Assembly (NCBI GenBank): GCA_000697475.1
Contig: JNEU01001108.1
Coordinates: 1-64,000 of the forward strand
DNA: 64,000 nucleotides
Source of the DNA: Lichtheimia corymbifera B2541
Lineage: Eukaryota; Mucoromycota; Mucoromycetes; Mucorales; Lichtheimiaceae
Direction of reading: 5' to 3'
Shown here piece after piece: positions 25,701 through 38,640 of the stretch. The notes beneath the pieces are model-generated. The model did no database searches. It was not told where the DNA came from and saw only the letters and a list, made by a program, of their open reading frames with translations. Each line of letters begins with the position of its first letter. Positions within the stretch are counted from its first letter, which is position 1. The position numbers and the translations under genes are program-made.

Positions 25701-26199
25701 CAGTATGCGGTCTGCAAAGGATAACTATGAAATGATTGATTATGTCAACACATTACATGAAGGCGTGATCGAAGCCTACGTCGGCATAGTTCAAGGATTC
25801 AATGGTACACAAAAAGGTACGAGGTTCCTTATTCGATGCACTTATCACGAGACTTACACATATAACTTAGTGGGAAATCTTCTTCAATTCATGCCAAGCA
25901 TATTCCAACTTCTTCATGATGATGCACAAGATATCCATCGTTCGGACGACCTTACTAGAGCCATGGTTGGTTTGATAGGCGATCTTGCAGACACCTTTGG
26001 TCCCCAACTTAAACAGCTCTTACAAACTGACTGGGTTATGCATTTGATTCGAGAGGCCAAAACCGAACGCCATTATGGTATAACAACCAGAGAAACCGCG
26101 CGCTGGGCCAAAGAGGTATGTGTGATTATCAGACCGGGTTTCAATATCATTCAACTTACACCAATTTCTACAAAGATGGTCAAACGAGCTATCCAGTAA
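22707..26199 (+). CDS. KAP95: Importin subunit beta-1 (karyopherin Kap95), 16 exons
   Basis: Exons: 22707-22746, 22816-22874, 22948-23052, 23105-23182, 23249-23302, 23362-23508, 23565-23641, 23721-23796, 23854-24003, 24067-24177, 24229-24936, 24994-25065, 25121-25192, 25243-25816, 25871-26115, 26176-26199; 863 residues, matching yeast Kap95 (861) and human KPNB1 (876). The protein is a chain of HEAT repeats. Family-specific stretches include GLAIKNSLSAK, ERNFIMQVVCEATQ, and the acidic loop EEDADEDEWNVSMAAATCL, which contacts the importin-alpha IBB domain. It carries importin-alpha/cargo complexes through nuclear pores and is released by RanGTP. The final coding exon has only seven codons plus the stop. 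This is the most intron-rich complete gene of the window and all 15 introns use GT-AG. Confidence 0.97.
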
Positions 26200-26574
26200 A
26201 TCGCTTTTCCACAACATAGCTCTCCCAACATGTAATATACTTGAATTCCCCCTGTTTACCCTTCTTCATCTACCCATATCCACACCCCCTTCTCAACACT
26301 CCAAACCCATACACAGCACTCCCCCATTACACAGATAATCCTGCATCCATTGTCATTCCCCCTTGATTCCCTTTCAATGAAACTCATATACACGTCCATT
26401 ATTATTATACATTGTTAAACAATGATGATTTTATTGCATGGAGAACACGCTGAAGAGAACATCGATAGACTTGAAAAAATGACCCGACGTGGTGAGCACT
26501 GGAAATCGTAGAACAGTCTTGAACATGCGATGGCCATCAAACGTGTGAGTGTTGTTGTCAACGGAGCGATACGC
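26200..26574. other. Convergent 3' region between importin beta and eL41
   Basis: C-rich then AT-rich DNA between two facing stop codons. Contains ATTATTATAC-type AT-rich signals but no gene. Confidence 0.5.
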
Positions 26575-26808
26575 TTATTTGGATCTGGCTCTCATCTTTT
26601 TTCTCTTGGCCTTGAGACGTCTTTGTCTTTTCTTTCTCCATTTACCTCTCACTATTGAATCAAAGAATGTGGATTAGGATGCGATGAAGATAAATGATGC
26701 AGTGGATGATGGATGAATGGATGGACATATGGATGAGTGGATGGATGGATGGGTATGTCAAAGGATGGATGGGTATGTGGTATGGATGAATTGATAGTCT
26801 GACTTACT
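26575..26808 (-). CDS. RPL41: 60S ribosomal protein eL41, 25 residues, start codon split by an intron
   Basis: Exon 2 (26651-26575) reads TG AGA GGT AAA TGG... and translates, after the split start, to [10 protein letters not shown]...KKMRARSK. That is the eL41 signature (yeast and human begin MRAKWRKKR and end R.RSK); here residue 3 is Gly. The A of the start codon is the last base of exon 1 (26808), followed by a consensus donor GTAAGT; the acceptor is CAATAG just before TG. The total is 25 residues, exactly the family length. eL41 is a single basic helix at the ribosomal subunit interface. The intron (26652-26807, 156 bases) is two to three times longer than the local norm and holds a GGAT/ATCC repeat array. 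The frame is far too short for ordinary ORF scans. A 14-codon upstream ORF (MSELIRQLK...) begins near 26893 if transcription starts further upstream. Confidence 0.93.
26700..26782. repeat. GGAT-type tandem repeat inside the eL41 intron
   Basis: Imperfect repeats of GGATGGAT and GGATGGATGGGTATGT on the plus strand, so ATCC-rich in the transcript. It explains most of the extra length of this intron. Confidence 0.85.
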
Positions 26809-27557
26809 CTTGAAATTAGACGATTAGAGAAGGGAGGAACAGCGAGGATCACAGGTGTGAGCCGGTTTTAAGTTGGCGAATGAGCTCAGACATGGTCACA
26901 CTTTTTTTACACACATATACACATCTGAGCTTGTCCCATGACCCGCTCTATTATAAACGTGCCGGTGCATTTTTCGCGTAAAGCCATACGGCGTGCTTAT
27001 AGGACAATGGTATTCACTAGTGTCATATTGCTGGCATTAGCATGAAAAAAAGTCTTTTTGTTTGCCTGTGGACTGTCTTCTTTGAAAGAAGTAATCCAAA
27101 GACGTCACCGACTCCTTCCGATCCATTTGTATGCAAATGACCACAAGGTTATCCACCGCATTTTTCTATTACACTGATCCAATCTCTCTCACTCTCACTC
27201 TCACGCATAAAAGTATTCTCACATGCACGTATACAAGCAGATACATGTGATCATATTAAACATGGGCCGTGGCAATAGCAACGTGGAACATTGTGATGAT
27301 GCGGCAGCGATTCATATCATTTGAAAAGATGTTTTCATCTCTCTTTTCAAGATGAACGTGGCATTCGAGCAATCCTATTTGTCAATCTGCTGGAGGCGCG
27401 CATCTATACCAAACTACCTCGTGGTGCAACGTTGCACGTAAGCCACCCAATCCAAGTCGTTTCCTGGTTCTGCGGTGTATCACTTTTATCTTTGAACCGA
27501 AAAAAAGAAAAACCTTCTCTTCTCTTTCGTTTACACCTTGTTCCTTTTCTTTATCCA
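26809..27557. other. Divergent upstream region of eL41 and the PBP-like gene
   Basis: Contains CTCTCA repeats (27183-27203), a CATAAAAGT TATA-like site near 27206, and a CT-rich leader just before ATG 27558. The first exon of eL41 lies at its left end. No gene seen. Confidence 0.5.
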
Positions 27558-29162
27558 ATGACCCGTTTGCATCGTGTAGCAGCAGCTGGCATTGCTTGCT
27601 TGGCTTTTGCGGGTGTTCATGTCTCTGCACAGAATCTAAAGGACGGTCAATGCGTGACCAACTTTGATGCCAATACCGACTATTTCCCCGAAAAGCTCAA
27701 CACTCGTAAGTATAACAAAACCCCTGGACGCATTGCACAAACATACAAACATATGCGATTTGTTTAAATAGGCGAGGAGGATGAAGCCAAATACTTTGCC
27801 ATTGAATACCACAACAACTACAAGGTCATCACTGATCACCGTAACGAGAAGCAGTACTACTTGGTACAATGTGGCACGACACCACCATCAGTTCCCCAGG
27901 GTACTGCCGTATACAATGTTCCCTTAACCAGTGTTGCTGCTCTCGAAACAACCGTTGTCCCTTATCTTGAGGTAGGCACATAATGATGGTTCATATCAAG
28001 CAAAGCTTACGTTGAGTTTTTTAGGTCTTGGGTGTTGCCGAATCCATCCACCTTGTTGCCGATGCTTCGAGCGTTACATCAAGCTGCTTCCAAAAGTACC
28101 GACAAGAGTCATCCAACGTGACCGAAATGTCGACTACCAACGTTACCCTTGCCAACCAACAAGCTGAGGCTGTGCAAATTCAATTCGGTACCAGCTACTA
28201 CACCACCGATGAAACGGTGGCCACAGCCCAGTCGTATGAACCTGATATCCTTGGTGTAAGTGATGAGCAGCATGTAATAGGGGATGATGACGATGGATCA
28301 CCTAATATACATTGTTATGTTTTAGCGTGCTGCATGGATCGGTTACTATGCAGCTTTCTTCAACCTTGAATCATTGGCCAACGATATTATTGCCAACATC
28401 ACCACCAACTACAACAACTTGAAGGAAGCATCGAGCCACTATAGTGATGATGAAAAGCCATTGGTTGCATGGACCATGTATGATGCCCCCAGCCAATACA
28501 ACGGCAACAAGGCTAGCTGGAACGTGAGCACCGCCAATTATAAGGCCCAATTGACCGAGGATGCTGGTAAGTAAAAGGACAATGACTCTCCTCTGGGCAT
28601 TGAGATTCCTTATTGATATGCATGGATAGGCGCACGCATTCTCAATAGCAGCCAGCTACAATTCTTTGATAACGCCGAATTCTTGAAAGCCATCACCGAT
28701 GTGGATGTGGTTATTGATGAGACTTACGTCGCTACTACCATGGATGATTTGTTAAAGGCTTATGGTATCTCGGATGATGGAACCTACAAGTTTGTGACCA
28801 ACAAGGCTATTTACCGTGAGGATGGTATCATGACACCTTCTGGTGGCTACGATTGGTTCTCTGGTGCCGTTGTCTTTGGTGATGCTCTTTTGGCAGATGT
28901 TATCAATGCAGTCAACCCATCAGCACCCACATCTGATTTCAAGCGTTATTGGTTGCGTAACGTGGCCTTGAACGAGTCTATCTATTATACTGATCCCAAG
29001 AACTGCACTTGGGATGAAACTGCCCCTAGACCCAATCCTGCTATTACTTATACTGGTGATGCATTCACCATGGAGGGTGCTGCTTCGAGCTCTTTTGTCG
29101 TGGGCGGCTGGTCCACCACGCTTGTTGCCCTCTTGACAACTGCATACGCTTTCCTTGCTTAA
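27558..29162 (+). CDS. GPI-anchored periplasmic-binding-protein-like protein, 5 exons
   Basis: Exons: 27558-27705, 27772-27971, 28025-28255, 28326-28566, 28630-29162; 450 residues. Residues 1-24 are a signal peptide ending at VSA-Q. The C-terminus has a small-residue site (EGAASSS) followed by a hydrophobic tail (VGGWSTTLVALLTTAYAFLA), the pattern of a GPI anchor. In between, two alpha/beta lobes carry blocks resembling class III substrate-binding proteins (TroA/BtuF/FhuD type): 'TSVAALETTVVPYLEVLGV' near 100, 'YEPDILGRAAW' near 190, 'KPLVAWTMYD' near 255, and 'DVDVVIDET' and 'GALLADVINAV'-like blocks near the end. There are several N-x-S/T sites. Known bacterial relatives bind metals, haem or siderophores; a role in surface metal or siderophore capture is inference. 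It lies next to the repeat island. Confidence 0.7.
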
Positions 29163-29692
29163 TTTCTTTATAATATAATCCCTTTGTTTGTAATACAATT
29201 GCATCTATCCTTTATTGTAATCCATGACACTAGCGGCCTGATTTGCTCGCTTTTTGCATAAACTTGTGATTTCTTTATGAATGGCTTAATACTACGTATG
29301 GCGTAACGATCTTACACATTGTTCAGCTTTCCCTTTATCCATACTAGCACTAAGAGACTACCTCTACCGTAACATAAGCTACCACTACAATAATGCTGAT
29401 CAGTTCAGCATCAGTACATCCTATTTGATTTCCGCCTCCATAAACTGCGAGCTAATAGCCTGTTGCTCGTATTCCCAACGGTTGCCCAAACCACTGCATG
29501 AGAACAATGCGCCTGCTCCAGATATTTGGGTGATGGAAATAAATGTCTGGAGCAGGCGGATCATTCCTATGGAGTGGATCGGGCAAAAGCTGGGAATGGG
29601 AAAAAGTACATGTTAGCTGCCAATGTATGTATTGGAAATGATGTTTGCATAATTGCCATGCATTGTCCCTGAAGCCCTGACTTTTAGCTCAG
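29163..29692. other. 3' flank, start of the repeat island
   Basis: AT-rich 3' region of the preceding gene, then sequence with weak similarity (TTGATTTCC, TTCCCAACGGTTGCCC) to the dispersed repeat at 1-720. Includes the hairpin at 29510-29558. No gene. Confidence 0.5.
29510..29558. repeat. Perfect 13-bp inverted repeat (hairpin)
   Basis: CGCCTGCTCCAGA (29510-29522) is exactly complementary to TCTGGAGCAGGCG (29546-29558), with a 23-base loop. It lies within no gene and is not followed by a T-run. It may be the end of a small element or a transcribed hairpin. Confidence 0.8.
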
Positions 29693-30101
29693 ATACACAA
29701 ACACTCCCTCTCTGCGTCTTTGGCTCTATTAGGGGTCTAGCTACTTGACAATGAATAAAGACCACCTTTCATATAGCATCACGGTTATAGCATATGTATT
29801 AACATAAATGTGCCTGTACCTCTAAACTTTACAATGAAACGTGGGGTCTTCAATCGAACAAAGTTGCGCGGCGGGGCCACGACGATCGTGAAACTTGCAC
29901 CCAAGGTGCGCTTCACCCCGACGAGCAACTTTGTTCGATTGAAGACCCCACGTTTCATTGTAGAATTTTTAGTTATGGGCATCTTTATGTTTTACATATG
30001 CTGTAAGCGTGGGGCTATATGACAAATGGTCTTTGTTCCTTGTCAAGTAGGTAGACCCTGATAGAGCCGAAGATGCGCAGGGGCGTGCTTGTGTAACAAG
30101 G
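29693..30101. repeat. Palindrome 1, arms of about 180 bp
   Basis: The left arm (29693-29878) is the reverse complement of 29922-30101 with scattered mismatches. The inner parts are nearly perfect: AATGAAACGTGGGGTCTTCA followed by ATCGAACAAAGTTGC at 29832-29868 pairs with its complement at 29925-29960. The outer ends carry a GGCTCTAT...GGGTCTA...CTACTTGACAATGAA block. The spacer is about 45 bases and GC-rich. Confidence 0.85.
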
Positions 30102-30730
30102 CTCATTTGCATGATACTTCACAATGAACAACCATCACTTGTCATATAGCTTCATGGTTTTAGCATATGGAAAAACGTAAATGTGCCTGCATCTAGGATT
30201 GGCAAGCTTAATCGTGAAACATGATTGAAAAGGTGCGCTCAACCACGACGAGCAATATTGTTCTATGAAAGAGCCCACGTTTCATTGTAAGATTCAGAGA
30301 TACAGGCACCTTTATGTTTTTACATATGCTGTAAGCGTGATGCTATATAGAGAGTGGTGTTTGTTCATTGTGGATTGTCATGTAAATGAGCTGTGTTGCA
30401 CAAGCACGCCTCTGCGCATCGTCCGCTCTATCAGGGTCTACCTACTTGACAATGAACAAAGACCACTTGTCATATAGCATGATGCTTTTCCGCCTATGTA
30501 AAACGAGAAAGTGCATTTATCTCTAAACTTTATAATGAAACATGGGCTCTTTCATGGAACAATATTACTCGTCGTGGTTGAGCGCACCTGTTCAATCATG
30601 TTTCGCAATTAAGCTTGCCAATCCTAGATGCAGGCACCTTTATGTTTTTCCATATGCTGTAAGCGTGATGCTATATGACAAATGGTGTTGTTCATTATGA
30701 AGTATCATGCAAATGAGCTCTGTTACACAA
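30085..30730. repeat. Palindrome 2, arms of about 300 bp
   Basis: The left half (30085-30380) pairs with the right half (30440-30730) almost base for base. Examples: CTAGGATTGGCAAGCTTAAT (30192-30211) against ATTAAGCTTGCCAATCCTAG (30608-30627), and the ATGAAAGAGCCCACGTTTCA region near 30264 against its complement near 30535. The outer end overlaps the end of palindrome 1, so the two are concatenated. Arms of both palindromes share the GGCTCTATCAGGGTC and CATATGCTGTAAGCGTGATG blocks, so they are one family. Confidence 0.85.
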
Positions 30731-30827
30731 GCACGCCCCTGCGCATCTTCGGCTCTATCAGGGTCGACCTCTTGAATTTTTTTTTCGACGAGGCTGGTGG
30801 TGACATTGGGTGAATCTGAGAATGGCC

Positions 30828-31035
30828 ACGACGATCGTGAAACTTCTACACTAGGTGCGCTTCGCCCCGCCGCGCAACTTTGTTCGATTGTAGACCCCAC
30901 GTTTCATTGTAGAATTTTTAGTTATGGGCATCTTTATGTTTTCAGTATGCTGTAAGCGTGATGCTATATGACAAGTGGTGTTTGTTCATTGTGAAGTATC
31001 ATGCAAATGAGCTGTGTTGCACAAAGAAGTCCGTC
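30828..31035. repeat. Direct copy of the right half of palindrome 1
   Basis: Begins CCACGACGATCGTGAAACTT as at 29877 and runs parallel to 29877-30120 through the GTTCGATTG.AGACCCCACG and GTTATGGGCATCTTTATG blocks. It lacks the left arm, so it is a half unit in the same orientation. Confidence 0.85.
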
Positions 31036-31594
31036 TGCATCTTCCGCTCTATCAGGGTCAAGCTACTTCACAATGAACAAACACCACCTTTCCTATGGTA
31101 TCACTCTTACAGTATAGGTAAAATATGAAGGTGGCTATTTCTCCAAATATTCATAATGATGTGTAGATGCTTTATGAGAACGATGTTGATCAGCATGACC
31201 GAGAGCACCTCCTGGCCAAGTTTCGGCGTCCCGATGAGCAATATCGGCGCGCACTGCCGTACACCCTATTTAACGTTACCATCCCTTAGTTGTCTCTCCT
31301 ACATTCAAGGTTTTCATAATGAACTCTGGGGTCTTTATGGGAACGAAATTACTCGGCGTGGCCGAAAGAGTGTTGTGTAAAAGTTTCAGGTTCGAGGTGG
31401 GCAATCTCGGGGAGCAGGAGCGTCTACTCTACTTTTCACCTACATTTGGGCTGGCCCACATTCAAAATGTTCATAATGAACCATGCGGTTTTTAAATGAA
31501 TGGAGTTGATCAGCATGCGCGAGAGTACCTTCTGACCAAGTTTCAAGTGCGAGATGGGGAATCCCAAGAAACTACATACTAATTGACTTTTTCA
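31036..31594. repeat. Degenerate tandem units of about 150-190 bp
   Basis: Starts with a left-arm-like GCTCTATCAGGGTC...ACAATGAACAAA block, then units beginning near 31147, 31313 and 31465, each with an (A/C)ATAATGAAC..TG.GG..TTTATG.GAACGA..TTGATC-type core, then CCGAGAG, CCAAGTTTC and GGCAATC blocks. The next unit is the start of the dispersed repeat copy at 31595. The core is the same as in the palindrome arms, so the tandem array and palindromes are related. Confidence 0.7.
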
Positions 31595-32235
31595 TAAATC
31601 CGGCGCTTTCCCAATTTCCGCCCATCATAGTAAACCGCACATTATGCTCTCCCTTTCGAAATTTTTAAATGAAGCGTGGGTTCTTTATTAAGACAAAGTT
31701 GATCAGCATGCCGAAGAGCATCTTGTGTGAAAGTTTCAGGTTTGAGAAAGGCAATCAAGGTCGTGGACTAATTTATAGAGAGCATGGCAGTGTCTGGCCT
31801 ATTTGATTTCCACCTCTTCCCACTCTCAGCTTTTTTGCCTCTTCCTCCTCCCGTTCTCAACTGTTGCCCCAAACAAGTACAACTACTGCCTGCGAACGAT
31901 TGTCCTGATTCAACCCATCATGTCAATCCTACAACTGTCTTGATCCTATTGTCTTTGACTGGATGGCATGTTCCATGGCGTGTGCACTCCACTACAACAC
32001 CCGTGTTTCTTGACACTCCACGTTCTCTTGTACGCTCTTCTGCTACAACCAATCGTAACAGCATTCATTCCAGCAGTTGCTATTAGCAAGGCCTTCATTG
32101 CATTGTCTCCAACAGCTTTCTTTCCTTGCAGCAACTTGCCTTACAGCCTTGTTCACGTGGGCAGCAGATAGCCATTATATAGAAGCAGCTTTACTTACGT
32201 GTAGCAACATGCTTCAATACATACGACTTCTTATG
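31595..32235. repeat. Dispersed repeat, copy B
   Basis: Matches 1-720 in the same orientation (see copy A). Here it follows directly on the tandem units, which suggests that copy A also begins within a unit outside the window. Confidence 0.8.
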
Positions 32236-32289
32236 GATATGGATATGGATCTTTGATATATGGGATAGAAGGGGATCTGATTATATGCA

Positions 32290-32570
32290 AAATGTGTGAA
32301 AGAGTGTACCCATTTCAACTTGGTCATTATGCTTGATGCTATCTTCCTGAGCGATTGGTGCATCCAATTATCGTACTTGATGCTATTACATGGCAGCTAC
32401 TGTCGTCATCCTTTATGCAACCTGGCAACCATGTACATCCATCATCATTCAACTCCCTGTTTTGGTATGCCATGCATATAATTCATCCACATGCGTCAAG
32501 CCCTATCTCACAACGATCGCTTCACCTTTGCACAATTCACACCCAAAGGAGAGAAACCCGATCTTATATC
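32290..32570. repeat. Second dispersed repeat family, copy in the repeat island
   Basis: Shares ordered blocks with 53320-53500 and 53640-53900: GTCATTATGCTTGATGCTAT / ATTGGTGCATCCAATTATC, GGCAGCTACTGTCGTCATCC, and TTTGCACAATTCACACCCAA followed by AGG. Order and orientation are kept, so this is a true repeat. No coding capacity seen. Confidence 0.65.
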
Positions 32571-33063
32571 CATTCTAACTCTTACGGATGATATTGAATC
32601 AAAGGGATACTTTAGCGAATACGGGATTGCATTGGCCAACCATGTCCAAATATTTATATGACTTTTCTTCTTCGTGAGTTGGACTTCATTGAGTGTGGAG
32701 AGTTGAAGCATTGTAATATAGAAAGACTTATGAGGATTATAAAGGAAAAAGGAAGGAAGAGAAAGAGTCTGATTGCTTCACTGTGTCTTGAACAAAGGCC
32801 GTATTCGATAGTATAGCCACATCTCTTTCTTTTCTGCATCACGGGTTCCTTTTTTCAATTGCTATTTATTATTAATAATCGGTGGGTGAGTGATAGATTG
32901 AGAGAGGAAGGAGAAAAGTGTTGATGGAGGAATAGTACAACTGATGGGTAATGTGCTGTGCGGAGCCAATTTGCCGCAAATACGATGGGATGTCCCTGGA
33001 TGGGTGGGTGGGAAGCGAGTGCACTTGCTTTTCTACACACGCACACACACACACATACCCAAC
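32571..33063. other. Upstream region of SEC22
   Basis: AT-rich region with a T-rich tract and a CACACA run just before ATG 33064. No gene. Confidence 0.5.
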
Positions 33064-34067
33064 ATGGTCAAATCGACTATTATTGCCCGTGTATCCGATG
33101 GCCTTCCATTAGCTGCCAGCATGGACGATGAACAGGTGAGAGTAACATGAGTCCATTCGATAGTCATCAGCCTTACATGCGCACTATTGCAGGTAGAAAC
33201 CGAGTTGGCCGAATACAAAGCCCAAGCCAAGACCATTTTCAAACGTCTCAACGCTCATTCGGAACCGAGATGTTCGATCGAATCGGGTGCCTACGTGTTT
33301 CAGTACGAGAGAAAAACAAGGATTCGATATGGCGATGATACTCACCTAAACACGCGCTCTTCCTTGATCTATTCTAGTTATATCATTGAAAGCAACGCTT
33401 GCTATCTTTGCATCTGTGACAAGTCTTATCCTCGCAAGTTGGCATTCAGCTATCTGGAAGAACTGGTCAAGGAATTCAATATGAGCTATGGCAGTGAAGT
33501 CGACAAGCCAAGTTTGCGACCTTATGCATTTGTCAAGTTTGGTATGTTGTTGCCTAGCTTTGTGAAGGGTGGAGACTGACGAGATGATGTTGTAGACACG
33601 TTCATGCAAAAGACAAAGCGCATCTATCAAGATACCAGAACACAAAACAACCTTACAAAGTTGAATGAGGACTTGCAGGATGTGACACGTATCATGACCA
33701 AGAACATGGAGGATTTGTTATGGCGTGGTGACAGTTTAGACCGTAAGTGATGGGTTCAGGAGATGCAGTGGGTTGCTTGGGGGAAAAGGTGATGTTGCAT
33801 TTTATGTATTGCTAAATGGTTGTGATGGAACGGATTAGGGATGAGTCAATACTCTGGTGAGCTCAAGGATAGCGCCAAAATGTTCAAAGACAAAGCACGC
33901 CATTTGAATTTGCAAGCATTGGTAAGCGGTCTATCATCCCACTATTCATGACGTGATAAAAGAAGGATAGCTTATTGGGTGTCTTATAGTATCGAAAATA
34001 TGGTCCACCTGCTATCATTGTCTCTGTGATCCTAGGTGTGTTGATGCTTAGGTATTACGTCTTTTAG
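33064..34067 (+). CDS. SEC22: R-SNARE Sec22, 6 exons
   Basis: Exons: 33064-33135, 33193-33302, 33378-33541, 33596-33742, 33839-33921, 33990-34067; 217 residues, the family's usual length. An N-terminal longin domain (1-120: STIIARVSDGLPLAASMDD, YIIESNACYLCICDKSYPRK) is followed by a SNARE motif (about 130-188) with the zero-layer Arg in DVTRIMTKN and heptads through GDSLDRM and KMFKDKARHL. A tail anchor ends the protein (IIVSVILGVLMLRYYVF). Sec22 works in vesicle fusion between ER and Golgi in both directions. No odd features; the neighbours are unrelated. Confidence 0.96.
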
Positions 34068-34677
34068 ATTAGGGATGAAATAAAGACCCTGTATTATGCT
34101 AGATTACATGATGTTCCAAATAGACGCTAATGTCGAAGTATACTTGGGGGATGAGCTTCATGATTTAGTTCTGGTGTCGATGATCAACTTTGTCTCAAAG
34201 AGCTGGGTGGCTTTATCTATTTGGGGGGGGGTGTAGGAGGGAGAGCTGTGAGCTATAGTCCAAGTTGATGATATGTTTGTTTATTGCACTTTGGTTGTAT
34301 CGGGGTTGTTGTACATGTTTGGAGGATTGTACCGGCTTGTGAATAAACACACCAAGGCAACACAATGCTGGTATTGTATAAAAAGGCATTATCGTCAGGA
34401 TGGGGTATGGTAGATATTAGTACGGCATGAACAACTGTTATGGTAAAAGTGGGGGCGATGGGGAAGGGATCAGAAACAATGAAAATGAGCGGCTGAAACT
34501 GGCGATTGTCGGTGACAATAGAAAGAACCATTCATGCGGCTCAATTCACCCCCGCATACACACACCATCCTTTTTTCCCAAGCAAGGCAATCCTTTTACA
34601 AAGTGTCACCTGCAAATCGAAGCTCGGCTCAACCCACTTACATACAACAAAAAGAACAACAACAAAAGCCTTTCTTC
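34068..34677. other. Intergenic region between SEC22 and YAK1
   Basis: Contains a G-run (34225-34234), AT-rich 3' sequence and then the probable leader of YAK1. An in-frame upstream ATG at 34534 is discussed in the YAK1 entry. Confidence 0.5.
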
Positions 34678-37117
<2,440 letters not shown>

Positions 37118-37255
37118 TTTATTGTCACCCACATTCCCTTCTTACTATCATAATGTTGCTTCTTGTAATAAATGCTTTTAATAGATATTCTCTAATGTAA
37201 AGTCTCTAAAGGTCTCCAAAATGCGAGGTTATGATGAGGGTGATGATGATGGTGG

Positions 37256-38190
37256 TCATGATGATGGTGCTGGTGCTGAAGGAAGCCATAATTTCCAACC
37301 ATGTACAGTGGATCGTACTTCAACATCTCCGGGATCTTCTTCAAACATGACATTCATCTTTTCTTGGATGAAATGATCTGCTTCGAATCCATAGCCAACA
37401 GCTTCACGATCATCCGGATCGACATTGGGTGTGTAAGGACGTTGAGCAATTGAAAAGAATTCAACATCTCGATGTGCAAGATGAGGTCGATGATGCGTAT
37501 AAAATACATAGACACGGCCTGTATCGGGTGTGAGTACTTCACGGCAAGTGCGTAACATGGCGTGGTGTTGTGAATGATTAAAGACGAGATCACTGAGGAT
37601 GATGACATCGTAAGTGGATCGACCTTCTGGTAGTTGTTCTTTCAATCCGTTGGTTGCTGTGCCCCATACATAGCCTTGTACTGCCACGTTTTGGTTGCCT
37701 GGGAGATTGGTATCCACGTTGTACTGAATGTTGTCAATCAATTCCTTGTCCGGATAATCGGTGATCACCACTTTGGATGCTCCATTGGCTGCAGCCACTA
37801 AACTTGGCAATGCACCACCAGCACCCAACTCGAGAATCGTCTTGTCACGGCATAATTCCTTGTTGTCATCAAAAAAGCGTGCAAACACCTTGGATGCGTT
37901 CCATAAATGATGGGCCCAAAGAGGATGTGATCCAACAAGTCGAATATTCAATGTCCTAGGTTGACTATCTATCATCCATCGTCTTAGTATCCTTCTTCCT
38001 TCTTTGTCCTCATATCACTCTCTGCTCACGTTCATCGCTACGGGTATAGATCTCGGTTGTCGGCTCGGGAATCAAGACCTCTTCTTCTTCAGCCTACAGG
38101 ATCTCGTTAGTAATGGCCAAGTTCTATGCGCCATGAAGCAGCCTACTTTACCCCAAAGAGATCGCCTGCGAATCCTTCGTCGTCGCTCAT
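37256..38190 (-). CDS. EFM7: Efm7-like protein N-methyltransferase, 3 exons
   Basis: Exons: 38190-38152, 38093-38030, 37968-37256; 271 residues. The N-terminus (MSDDEGFAGDLFG, then TTEIYTRS) has the short acidic start and TxxY(T)R block of the Efm7/Nnt1 family. The SAM-binding motif I is LELGAGGALPSL, followed by VVITDYPD (acidic ribose contact) and VIILSDLVFNHSQHH. Yeast Efm7 trimethylates the N-terminal Gly and dimethylates Lys2 of translation elongation factor 1A. The second intron has a perfect TACTAAC-like branch (TACTAAG); its donor GTGAGC and the first of two tandem GATAG acceptors are needed for frame. It faces the YAK1 stop at 140 bp. Confidence 0.87.
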
Positions 38191-38640
38191 GGTGCGTGTA
38201 AGTGCAAATGGACTGGAAGAAAATACAACAAAAGACCCGCTCCGCCATCGTATGAGTTGGTGCTCCCTCGGTGCGTATGTGTGTGACCTTTGAAACCATT
38301 ATCAATATCATCACCCATCAACAACAACACGCATATACATACCTTTAAAATCACTTGGATCACGTTGACATAGTTACGACAAAGTAGTATATTATTCTCA
38401 TCATTTCAATCTAATAAAGGTATAGCATTATCAGTACTTCTTCTGATCTAGCAACATTATTAGCCCACACCATCATACCATCATGTTGTTTAATCCCACA
38501 ACCACCAACGAGTGCACTTTGTTCCCAGTATCCATGACAACAAGTGTTTGCTGTGACCAATTATAGTGGGTGGCGATAACGATGATATCGGCAAAGATGG
38601 ATGATCCGCTTCTCTGTTCTTCTCCTTCTCTTTTTCCGCA
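38191..38640. other. Divergent intergenic region of EFM7 and the ITPK gene
   Basis: AT-rich, with no gene; the probable leader of the ITPK gene is the CT-rich stretch 38610-38640. Confidence 0.5.
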
